DNA from: Taeniopygia guttata
Taxonomy: Eukaryota; Chordata; Aves; Passeriformes; Estrildidae
NCBI RefSeq assembly: GCF_048771995.1
Contig: NC_133050.1
Coordinates: 5,034,501-5,098,500 of the forward strand
Direction: 5' to 3'
DNA: 64,000 bases
Part shown: one piece after another, positions 37,207 through 48,711 of the stretch
Numbering within the stretch: position 1 is the stretch's first letter
Layout: every line of letters starts with the position of its first letter
Program-made: the position numbers and the translations under genes
The notes under the pieces: generated by a model
What the model was told of the DNA's origin: nothing
Database searches by the model: none
The model's input: the letters and a program-made list of their open reading frames with translations, nothing else

Positions 37207-40200
37207 TGTGGTAGATAGGGACAGGCGAACGGAAGATCCCGGGTTGTGATGGAAAGAAAGACCCTTCCCCCTTCTCCCTGCTTCACGTTAACTATTACCC
37301 CCAGAACAAGTAACCACACCTAACCCAGTAGTTTTCCACTCCCGACTAACCCTAGAGACCCTACAACCCCCCTCTGACGTAGCAAAGTCCCCCAAGACTA
37401 TTTAAACCCATGAGATAAGATAATAAAGGCTTTCGACCGTCCACCACACTGGTGTCAGCGTGTGTCGTTAGCCCGAGTAGCCCGGACTAGGCCGGGCTGC
37501 CGTGCTGCTCCTTGCAACCAGGTCACTGTTGCCTCCCCTGAAGGCAACATATCTGGTGCCGAAACCCGGGAAGAGAAATTCGCTCGGGTAGCGGGAGTAC
37601 ACCTGGACAAGGGTAGCGGCCGGAGCGGTCAGACTGTATCTTGGTGCAGGGAGACGTCCCAGGACCCGCGAGCGTCATGGACGCCATTGCCAGGGTCGTA
37701 AGTGTGATTCAGAAGCAATGGGGTATCGAGTGTAAGCTCAAAGACTTTTATCTTGCTATAGCAAGGCTGCTTGAGCTTGGGGCGACTGAACGCCCAGTGG
37801 ATGTTCTGCATCCGGAAATATGGGAAAAATGCACAGCCACGCTGGCCGAGGACAGGAAATCCTCAGGCAGTGGCAAAAGCCTTAAGGCGTGGGGCAAAGT
37901 AGAGAAAGCCCTGCGCAGAGCAATAGAAGAGCAGGAGACGTGGAGCGCGGCACGTACGTGTTTATTAGATAGACCCGGGCTCGGGGTGGGGGCGGGAGCA
38001 CAGACCACCCCTGAAGACGATCCGCCCTATAGCGGGGATCCGGGGGGGGCCGGCGTGTCACCGCCCTACCCGGGCCAGAGCCCAATCCCCACCGCGGAAA
38101 CCTCCCAGAAATCCGCGGTTTCCCCGTCCGTCTCACCGCTGCCGGTCAGTGACCCGTCGCTGGAGGTGCAGCAGCGTGCGCAATGCTTTTGGCGGGGCTG
38201 GCGAGGGAAGCCAGAGACGCAGAAACGGCGTCTTGGGAGGAGATCCTAACCACGTCGCCACCCTACTCCTTTGAAAATGGCGCTGGCAGCCAAGGAGAGG
38301 GGCGGGGCGCAGCCGGTCTCGGCGCGAAAAGCCGGAAAGCGCGCGATTTCAGGGACGCGCGTGCGCGAGGGAAAGAGGAGGAGAGCGGCAGAGGGCACGG
38401 AGCCAATTGGCAGCCGTGCCTGACGCCGCTACCAATTAAGGGAGAGACCTCCCCCTGCGGGAGGCAGGGCAAGCCGGGGGGGCGGGAGCGGCGCCACCCC
38501 CGCGGGGAGGAGCGAGCTCGGAGCCGGACAAAAAGGCACCGAGCCCCGGAAATGCGCCGGCATTCGACTTCCGACTCAGAGTCCAGCAGCAGCTCCGCCA
38601 GCTCGGAAGAGCTGACGAGAACCAGCCAGAACTCTGAGTCGGAGGAAACAGAGCCAACGCGATTTAAGACAAAACCGAGTAAAGCTCTAAGCCGCACCGA
38701 AAAACAACTACAATACAAACCAGCCAAGTTTACCAGCTGGGGAGAAACATCCTGTTGGGGTTGCGGGAGGAAAGGGCATCTCATTAAGGAATGCGGGTCC
38801 CGGCCCCAGGGAAATGGGAAAGGGAGGCGGGGTGCGGACCGCACCCAGCCTCCTCCCACCACGAATACAAGGCGGTCCATCTATGCCAACCCCCAGTGGG
38901 GCGGGGAGCCCTCATACCCCATACCCCCACAGGAGGCAGCCAGCTTCATACCCCCGCCAGCAACACAATTGCAGAGTCTCGCAACACAGCCTGCGGTACC
39001 TTCGTACCCACTACCACCGCAAGCAGCGCCTGTGCTGCAGGGTCAGCAGGGGACACCCCAGAACGGGACCCCTGGGTGGCCCTGGCCATGAAAATAGGGA
39101 AAGAGCCCCTGAGGGTGTGGGGGACATGCCGCCTTTATGGCAGTCAGGACCCCCACGTAACAGGGCTTCAGTTTTGGGCAGACACAGGAGCAGACTGCTC
39201 GATCTTTCCCCAAGCACTGTGGCCTCGACACTGGCTATGCAAAGAAGTCCCTCCAGTGAACGGAGTGGGAGGGCTGTCCCAAACTTAGAAAAGCACCCAA
39301 TTGGTAGCTATAACGCTTCATACAAAAAAGGGACCAGAACAAACAGTAGCAATCCACCCCTACATCTTGCAAAACTCTCCACCCCTGATAGGAAGGGACA
39401 TCCTTGCTATGTTAGGAGTCATAATTACAAATTTATAATGAGGGCCACTGCCACACACCCACTGCTGCCAATAAAACTGACCTTCAGAACAAACTAATGA
39501 AAAGCTGTGAGTTTCGGTTTGCAGGACATGCTCGTGGACCGTCCCCGTGACGCGTACACCCCTTCTCCAGAGGGAGATGACAGACCACCAAGCCGCCAGA
39601 CAAAACCCGAGAGTCCCACACCGGTGGGACCCAGACATGCACAGTGTTTCTGTGCGATTTTGCTGTTGGGGCTGGTGGCCGGGGGGCAAGCCGACCCAGA
39701 CCACTACCCTCATCAGCCATTTAGGTGGGTCATGCAACATCTTTCAAGTGACAAGGTGTTCAAAGAGGTCACCACAGCGAACACCCCATCCTTCGTGTTC
39801 CACGTAGCCAACCTGTTTAGAAGCTACCTTTCTAACCCTAAACGAAACCAAACCGAACCTGACTAACTCCTGTTGGCTTTGCTATGATGGTAAACCCCCT
39901 TTCTACGAAGGCATTGCTTTAGACACCCCCTTCGGTTACTCCACAGCCAGTGCCCCCCACCAGTGCAGATGGGACACTCCCCGCAGAGGAATCACCCTGA
40001 GTCAAATCACAGGACAGGGCAGATGTTTTGGCAATGCAACTTTAGCAAAGCAGAAAGGCAACTTCTTCACTAAAGTTGTCAAGCCCAACAGAAAAACCAA
40101 TAAGTGGGTGGTCCCATCCGCATCTGGGATGTGGGTTTGCCAGAGATCCAGAGTGAGTCCTTGTGTGTCCCTTGCCAAATTTAATGACTCTATCGACTTC

Positions 40201-41361
40201 TTTGTCAGAGTTTTGATTATTCCTAGGGTCCTGTACCACTCAGACGAAGAGATATACCATCTTCTCGAAGAACCTAACAGACTCCACAAAAGAGAAATCA
40301 TCACAGCTATAACTATCGCAATGCTGCTCGGCCTGGGAGCAGCTGGCACAGCCACGGGTGTCTCAGCCATCGCAACCCAACAGCACGGACTCTCTCAGCT
40401 GCAAATGACCATCGACGAGGACCTGCAGAGGATCGAGAAATCCATCTCCTATCTAGAGAAATCAGTCTCTTCACTTTCAGAAGTAGTTTTACAAAATAGA
40501 CGAGGACTGGACCTCTTGTTCATGCAACAAGGAGGACTGTGTGCAGCCTTGAAAGAGGAATGCTGCTTTTATGCAGATCATACGGGAGTCGTTAAAGACT
40601 CCATGGCAGAACTCCGAGACAGACTGGCTCAGAGAAAGAGAGACAGGGAAACCCAACAGAGCTGGTTTGAATCCTGGTTCAATCGATCACCTTGGCTCAC
40701 CACTTTAATTTCTGCCCTGGTAGGTCCACTGGCAATACTGCTTTTAGCTGTTACCATAGGACCATGCCTGCTGAACAAACTAGTCTCGTTTGTTCAGGCC
40801 TGTCTAGAACGGGCGAACATTCTGTTCGTAGACCAGCGACAAATGCTGTAGACCAAAAACTGCAAACACAGTCAGTGGCAAAAGCCTTCGAGACTCGCCT
40901 TGCAAAAATTACTCAGGTTTACCAAACCACCTTTTCCTTACCAAGTTACGAGTTTGTACCGCATTTCAGTGCTTATATCTACAACTACCTCAATTTATTT
41001 ATGATAAGGAGGGGGGAGATGCGGTAGATAGGGACAGGCGAATGGAAAATCCCGGGTTGTGACGGAAAAAAAGACCCTTCCCCCTTCTCCCTGCTTCACG
41101 TTAACTATTAACCCCAGAACATGTAACCACACCTAACCCAGTAGTTTTCCACTCCCGACTAACCCTAGGGTCCCCACAACCCCCCTCTGACGTAGCAAAG
41201 TCCCCCAAGACTATTTAAACCCATGAGATAAGATAATAAAGGCTTTCGACCGTCCACCACACTGGTGTCAGCGTGTGTCGTTAGCCCGAGTAGCCCGGAC
41301 AGGCCAGGCTGCCGTGCTGCTCCTTGCAACCAGGTCGCCGTTGCCTCCCCTGAAGGCAACA
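37207..41361 (+). mobile_element. Endogenous retrovirus, provirus B (broken)
   Basis: Same family, same parts in the same order and same host site as provirus A: LTRs at 37207-37549 and 41020-41361, ACAGGG duplications at 37201-37206 and 41362-41367, and a perfect tRNA-Phe primer site TGGTGCCGAAACCCGGGA at 37554-37571. Gag (zinc knuckle near 38755), protease (ADTGADCSIF near 39180) and env with a gamma-type transmembrane subunit (to about 40850) are recognisable. It is broken, with several breaks. Its length (4155 bp) is within two bases of A and C, which points to copying along with the host unit. Confidence 0.9.
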
Positions 41362-41490
41362 ACAGGGTCACTCCCCACAACCCCACCACGGCCATGGGAT
41401 GTTGGAACTCAAAATGTCCCTCAGACATTTTTGGAGGTTCCAGGCCCAGGTCAGAAGCATTTGAGACCCTGGCAGGCAGCTGGAAACAGC

Positions 41491-42041
41491 TGTGATTTTG
41501 AGTTTGAGCCATGGAAGGAGTTACCAACTTTGAAGGTGGAACAAGCAGTCACAGAGGGTTAGATGGTATAGTAGAAGTAGTTACAAAGTAGAGAGAAGAA
41601 TTTTTTAGTATTGTACAGGGGGGTTTTAGCACCTGAACAGGGGGGTTTTTACATTTTACATGGAGGTCAGAAGTTTTAAGATGGAGGAATGAAGGCCGGT
41701 CCTGTTCCTCCTCTTTCTTCTTCCTTACCTCCATGTTCTTGATGATGTTGGCACTTCTGCATTGGTTTAGAGTAGAAAAGCACCATTTAATATGGGTAGT
41801 AGGTATTGGGGAAAACTGTAAACATTTATCGCGTGATGTACCATATAAAAGATAGCAGCAGCCCTGGGCAGGGGGAGAGAAGAAGAAGTCAGGAGTCAGA
41901 GAGGGTGTCAGGGGTGTGTGTGCCTCTGCCTGAGCGGCTGAGCAAACCACAGCAGTCTGAGAAGAAAATCTTTTAGATAACTTGCACTAAACTGCCATGA
42001 GACCAAGCAACAAGAGACTACTGAGCCTTTCTTTGGAAGCA
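41491..42041 (+). mobile_element. LTR-like element in unit 4
   Basis: Sister of the element at 29757-30308. It retains ATATAAAAG near 41845 but has a degenerate polyadenylation signal (CACTAAACT). Confidence 0.45.
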
Positions 42042-43780
42042 TGGTTTGGAGGAGGGATTTTTCCACCACACGGAGCCGCGAACCAGGCTTGGGCTCCGTC
42101 AATGGGACACAGCCACTGCTCGATAATTCCACACAACTCCCTCTTGTTGGGGAGCTGAGCCAAATATTCTTCCCAGGATGTTCCACAGGTCTGCAAGTTT
42201 GAGACGGGAAGGAGGAGGGGCCTGGTCAGGTTGTTGTGCAAAATGTTTTTGTCTTTGCAGGGTTTTTGGAACTCAGACCCTTGCTGCAAGGGACAACATG
42301 ATCAATTGCTGCATTTCCAGACTGGTTCCCCCAAAGCTGCCCCTGCAGGGGGGGTTTCCAGCCAGCCCTGCCCTGAAAACCATCAAAGGCCCTTGCAGAG
42401 CCACTGCTTGGGCTCCCTTTCGGTTTTGTGCTTCTTGCAAGGCTGAGCAAACCACAGCCAGGCCATTTCCGCTCACAGAATTCTCACCTCTGCAGCAGCT
42501 CTAAAGCTGCCAGAATCAAACCCAAGGGGGAGGGGGGGACCCTCAGGTCCTGGCTGCCACCTGGGGCCGGCCAGAGCAGGGCTGGGCAGTGGCCACCCCT
42601 GTGCAGTGGGGCTGGGCCATGGCTGGGCTCCAGCCTTGGATGGCCACTGGCTTCAAGGAGCAGGAGTTTGGGAGCTCCTTCGTGCCCGGGGCTCCATTCC
42701 AGAGCTGCTCTTTCTAGTTCAAATCCTGCATGATGAGCAGGAATGAGAAGCCTGGAACAGGATTTCTTCCAAAACCCAATAAACTTCTTTCTGCTGCACG
42801 AGAGAGAAAGTGAAAGTGTTGAGGGGGCACAGCTCCACACCCTCCTCACCCTTCCCTGGACCCCCCACACCCCATTTTCCCCCTCCCTTGGGTCCCCCCA
42901 AACTGTTCCCTGCTTAGGTGCTCCCCAGGATTGCTGAGCTGGGAACCGGTGGTGAAGGGACATGGCACAAAAGTGAGGAAAATAGGGAACAAAGAGAAAG
43001 AGAGGAAAAAGTCAAGGGCAGGGGAGGGCACAGAGGCAGAGCAATCAAGGACCCCTATGTGATGCCTGCCCAGGAAATGAGCACCCCACGGGGGCTGTGC
43101 TGGGCCCTGTGTCACCCCAAATTCCATGAAGGAGCTGTGACCCCGTGCCCACTCAGCCACTGCCCATCCCTGGCACCCCCATTCCCCTGCGACCACAACC
43201 ATGGCATCCCCATTCCTTTTGTCCCCCCTTCCCTGTGGCCCCAGTCCTCAGGACTGCAATTCCGCAGGATCTCCATTCCCAAGGAGCCCCATCCTGGTAA
43301 TTCCAGCCCCTGGGATCCCCCCTTCCCTTGGGGACATTGATTCTCCCAGTACCCCCATTCTCACAGGGCCCCCCTTTCCCTTGACACCCCGATCCCTTTC
43401 ACCCCCATTCCATGGTCATAGATCCCTGGAGGCCACGTTGTTCTGGTGCACTCACCCCCAAGTCTGAGTCCATCCAACCCTTGGGATCCCCATTCCCCTG
43501 GGACCCCATCCCTGGGCACCCCATTCCCCTGGACATCCATCCTTGGCTCCCTACACTGCCTCAGTCTCCAAATTCTGGCAACATCTTGTCCACACCATGT
43601 CCCACCATCACCCCCATGTCCCACCAGGTCCCCACCCTGCCCCCATCCTGTGGCCACCCTGCCCCCACCAAGGGCCACCTACACGTGGGGACGAGCCGTG
43701 GCCTCGCTTCCTTCCCCTTCATCCGAAGAGCCGCCAGCCAGGGCAGCGGTGGCCACAGCAGGCGGGGACAGCCAGTCCAC

Positions 43781-46700
43781 ATGGCTGGGGACACCGGGAT
43801 GGCCGGGAAGGTGGCACTGCTCCTGTGGGGTGAGTGCCCCGGGCACGGGCCTGACAGCCGGGGATGGGCCCTGGTGAGACAGAGACCGGTGGGGAGGGGG
43901 CACAGGGGGGCTGCGGGGTCCCCTGAGGTCCCCAAGGCCAGCAGGGCATTCGACTCCAGTGTGACCAGAGTTGTGGGGTGGCTGTGGGCAGAGCAACAGA
44001 GGGATAGTGATGTTGGGACAGGGATGTGGCAGAAGGAACCTTGGGACTCGGGCAGCTGTGGGGAGAGGGACAGGAGAATACGGATGCAGGGACAGGGACA
44101 AGGGCCACATGCCATGAGGATGGGCCATGGGGACAGGTGCCACCAGAGTGGGATGGTGGGCATAGGGCCATGGGGATGTGGCTGTGCAGACAGGTGTTGT
44201 AGGGCTGGTGGAGGTGACCTGTGGAAACATGGGCTGTCCACAGTGTCCCCGTGTCTTGCCTCAGACAAGGGTGACTGAGGTGTCCCTGTACTCAAGACCT
44301 CCATGCTCTACCAGTGTTCCCATGGGGACATCTTGAGGACAGCCCCCACACCACATGCCCCCAGATTGTGCTGTCCCTGCAGGGCCACCCCCACCCAGCC
44401 CTGTCCTTTCTCCCTTCCAGCCCAGACCCTCGGCCTCGCTGGTGAGTCCTCGGAGGATGCCATGTCCCCTCACCTCACTGTCCCCAGCCCCTTGGTGGCC
44501 CTGGCAGGCTGGTGTGCCCTGTCACCCACAGGTGCCCAGACCACCCAGCTCCTCGTGGAGCCCCCCTGGAGGCCAGCAGTGCTGTGGGACCGGGTGACAC
44601 TGACCTGCCAGGGCTTGGGAACTGCCAATGCCACCACCTGGTACAAGGACGGGCAGCGCTGGGGGCAGCAGGGACACGATCACATCACTGTCACCGAGAG
44701 TGGCACCTACACGTGTGACAGACCCGGCAGTGGGCACAGCCGCCATGTGAAAGTCTTAGATGGTGAGGGGAGTTTGGGAGTTCCCGACCTGGCACCTGTG
44801 AGGACCTCTGGCCCTCTGCATGGGCTCTGTTCCGTGGGTGACCTTCTTGGTATGGCCAGAGCCCATCTGTTGCACATGGGGACTTCCAGAGCATCCCATT
44901 GTGGGATCCCCTAGTTCCCACCCCCGTGTTGGGAACTGGGGACCCCTGGTGCCCTAGGTGTGACCAATAGAGAGGTCCCAGTGACATCGGGAACCTCCAG
45001 AGCTCTGTGATGAGACAGCACCCCTCTGCCTCCCAGACCAGCTGGTGCTGCAGGTGCCGACACGGACACTGCTGGAGGGAGACACGGTGACATTGCGCTG
45101 CCGGTGCAGGCAGGGCAACCCGGTCAGCTCGGTGTTCTTCTACCATGAGGAGAAGGAATTGGTGGAGTTCCAAAATGGGACCGAGCTGTTCCTGTCCCAT
45201 CTGCAGCTGCACCACAGCGGCCGCTACCGCTGCAGGGGCTGGGTGAACTCCAGGGTAGCACAGGGATGGGAGGATTCGGCACCAGTGACAGTGACAGTGC
45301 ACGGTGAGCACCCCACAGCCGCCACCCCAACAGCCCCACAGCTCTTCCCCAGGAACTGGGGGTCACCAGCCCCACCAGCGCCCATTTCCTGCCCTGAGCC
45401 CTTCCCTGTGCCAGTGCTGGAAGTTCCCCCCGAGCCCACTGAGGGGTCCCCCCTGACTCTCAGCTGCCTCAGCACCCCCAGCCCCCTGTGGCCCTGAGCC
45501 CCCCTCCTGCACGTGTTCTACCGGGACGGGCAGGTGGTGGGGGTCCCGCAGGGGTCCCCACAGCTGCTGGTACCCGCCGTGGGGGTCTCCCACTTGGGGA
45601 ATTACAGCTGCGAGGTGCGCTCTGAGGGAGGGGCTGTGCAGAAGAGCAGTGCCTGGCTACGCATCATGGTGCGCAGTGAGTGCGGGGATGGGCACGGGGA
45701 GCCCCCACAGACTCCCTGGGTCCCTCCCTGGGCACCTCCTTGTCCCCCAGACACATTTCTTGGGTCCCCCCACTTCTGCCCCATGTCCCCACTCACCCCT
45801 TTATGTTCTGACCCCATTCCTGACATCCCCCTTCCCACCCATACCCCCATCCCTATCCCCCCACACCAGCTGCCAGCCCCTCGCTTTGACCTCAGCCCTG
45901 TCTGTGTCCCCGCAGTGCCCGTGGCCAATGCCACCATCACCCTCAGTCCCCTGGCACACCAGGTGCGCGCAGGGGACCCCGTGACCCTGCGCTGCTCGGT
46001 GCAGGTGGGCTCAGCCCCTGTCACCTTCGCCTGGCGGCACAACGGGCAGGAGGTGGCCCAGGGTCCCCTCCTGGAGCTTGGGGACGTCAATGTGGGACAT
46101 TCGGGCACCTACCAGTGCGTGGCCGCCAACCAGCTGGACAGTCACCAGGCACTCAGCCCAGAGCTAGTCCTGACTGTGACATCACAGGGACACATGGACA
46201 CCGGTGAGGTCACACAGGGTCACCAGGGAGTGCATGATTCCTGGGGTGATGGGTGATCTTGATGTGTCCCACTCTGTTTCTTGCAGTGGTTGCAGGGATT
46301 CGTTGGGCCCTTTTGTTCCTGGTCCTGCTCGTGGGTGTCATTGTGGCCTGGCACCGGTGGCACCGAGTGGGTGAGAGACAATGGAGGGACGGGAGTCCCA
46401 TGGACAGTAGAGGCCCCCAGAATTGGGGAACAATAGGGTGGCACCCAGAACTGTGACCTTGGCTGAGAATCCTGCAGGCTTTTGGGAAGTGCTGGCGGGT
46501 CCTGCAGGGATGTTGGGGGTTCTTCCAGAGGCCCTGGAGGCATTTGGCAGGGGTGGAGGGGGCGGTCTCTGTCCCTGCCGGGCTTTGGGTTCTTGAAGAT
46601 CAGTTGGTCAGGGACACTGGGGAGGTTCATGAATTCTGGGGGGCTTCAGGGACGCTTCGGAGTCCAGTGGGAAATTGAGAGTCCAGTGGGGGTTCAGGAG

Positions 46701-47149
46701 TCCTGAGAGGGGTCAGGACCCCGGCGACCCCACAGTCACCCCTCCCCTCTTTCCTCTGCAGCTGCCAGGAAGCACCAGGAAAGGTGAGTGAGTGTCTCCA
46801 GCCATGAGTCCCCTTTTACCCCCACCCCACAGCTCTCCATTCCCTCCCACACATCTCTTTATCCCCACAGGCCCTCCCCGGAGCCCCTGGCCACTCCAGA
46901 GGAGGGGGAAATTCTGTACACCCATGTTGTGAGCACCAAACAGGCACAGCGTGAGAACAGTGGGGGGGGGGGGGACAGTGACATGTCACCCAGTGGTGTC
47001 ATCCCCCACCTTGGTCCCCACAACCTGTGTCTCTTGCAGGGCCCTCTTGCATCACCGTTCCCCAAGAACGCCAGGTGACCTACACGGAGCTGCTGGGACT
47101 CCACGGGCGACCATGTGAGACCAGTGACATCAATGAGATTGTGTTGTGA
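43781..47149 (+). pseudogene. Fc receptor-like receptor, copy 4 (disabled in Ig domain 3)
   Basis: Exons 43781-43829, 44421-44441, 44532-44762, 45037-45303, 45415-45675, 45916-46203, 46287-46370, 46762-46783, 46871-46950 and 47040-47149. In the third Ig exon a CGA codon has become TGA at 45495-45497 (a CpG-type change), truncating the receptor inside domain 3. This differs from the damage in copy 2, so the two were lost independently although they share most private variants, including GIRWALLF at the transmembrane start. Ig domain 1 gains a sequon (TANATT). Both ITIM-type motifs (ILYTHV and VTYTEL) are kept. A soluble two-domain product, or a three-domain receptor by skipping the phase 1-1 exon, is possible but unproven. 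Confidence 0.85.
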
Positions 47150-48182
47150 CACTGGGGGGCACTGGGGGGGCACTGGGGGTCCCCACCCATGGGCACCCAC
47201 ACATGTGTGTGCTACCTCTAAAAACTGCTCCTCCTCCTCTCCGTGGAGACACAAAGATCTTAAAGGGCTGAGAGAAGAACAATTTCCTGAAATAACAAGA
47301 GAGAACAAAACCAAAAGCAACAGTACCATGATTCAGAATCCAAAGGGCCAAAAAGTAAGAATTTCCAAGGAAAGCCCCAAAAGGGAACAAACCACAGATG
47401 CTGCCTCCCATCACATTTCCTCCAGAGGAACCTGTCAGCGCCCTGGATCTTCCTTGCTCTGATGGCCAATGCAGCCTTCAGGAGGCCCTGGATTCTCTTG
47501 TCCCCTGTCCCAATCCCCTCCTCTGCCATGTTCCCCACCTGAGGATGTCATAAAGGCCCTGTGGGGGTTCCGCAGCCTCCCCCTTTCCCAGGGCAGTCAG
47601 GATCAGGCCACGGCACAAGATGGGGTGTCAAAGACAGGAAAAGTTTGATGTCTGGAGACATTTTGGAACACCTGTCTGTGGCAGAGGCGTATCAGGCCTT
47701 GCTTTGGTGAGACAGGGGCCCCATCTGTCCATCAGTCTGTCAGCCATTGAGCACTGGGGACTGTGTGACACTCTGCCAAACCAGCTCCTGAGTGGCCAGG
47801 TGACCAGAATTGCCAGCTGGGGAGAGGGCCCTTGGTGGCCCAACTGGCTTAAAAGGCAGAGTATGAGGTGGCCAAGTCCCTGACCCTATTTCTTCTTGGG
47901 GTGTCTGTCCCTTCCACGCTGAAATCCAGGAGTAATCATGCCTCTTGGTTTACAAGAGATATGTCTGCCAAGGAAAGTGGGAACCCTGCTGGAATAAGAA
48001 GGCCCATCTCTAAAACTTTTTTAAATTCAAAACTGATGAGGTTACCATGTAAAAGTGCAGAAAAAGAATAACAGCTCTTTACTGAGAAATGTATCAACCA
48101 GAACAGAACAAACAACTCAAACCCAGAACTTTCCCTCCCGCTCAGGGCTCTTTGTTCGTCTTTGGTGCAGTTATGGCCACAG

Positions 48183-48228
48183 CCAGCAGGGGGCGCCGCA
48201 GGGAGCGCTCCCGGCCAGCAGGGGGCGC
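48183..48228 (+). repeat. 32-bp CTCF-like minisatellite, two motifs
   Basis: This is the shortest allele of the minisatellite, with motifs at 48183 and 48215. The first motif is followed by CGCAG instead of TGCAG. Confidence 0.75.
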
Positions 48229-48711
48229 CCCGCTCGAGCTCGATCCCTCAGGGCCAAGGGCGGCCTGGGCCGGGAGGGAGGAGGGGAAATCGCTCCTTTT
48301 GCAAACTCACCGGCACCAATCGGTCCCGGCACCACCACCGGCAGCAGGCAGAAGTCACCATGGCAGTGGTTTGGATCCCAGTGCCCACTGGCAGCATAGC
48401 AGTGTTCCGGGGCCAGACACATGCTCTGGGCAGAGCCCGCAACCGCTCTCCATGATCCCGGATGGAAGGAAGGCAGCACCTGTCCCCAGGCAGGTCTCAG
48501 GCCCACAAAAGCCCCTCTGGTTCCTTTACACCACAATTCCTGCAAACCCTCAGCCTTTAACTCCATTTTCCTCCTTCAGCCCTGGCACAGCAGCTCTGGG
48601 AATGTTGAGCTGCCCTTGGGTGGGGCAGAGCCCTGTCTATTCCCCGTGCCCTGTGCAGGTGAGGAGGGCCGGGATGGAGCAGCTCTGGGGAGACCTGGAA
48701 TCCAGACAGGG

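Larger units (their letters stand above)
37138..48642 (+). repeat. FCRL array unit 4
   Basis: Holds provirus B (37207-41361), an LTR-like element (41491-42041), a 5' flank of the unit 1 type (42625-42810, with AATAAA at 42778-42783), FCRL copy 4, a spacer (47150-48182) and a two-motif minisatellite (48183-48228). The gene body resembles copy 2 while the 5' flank resembles unit 1, so the unit is a mosaic. No gene was recognised in 42050-43780 or 47150-48182. Confidence 0.85.
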
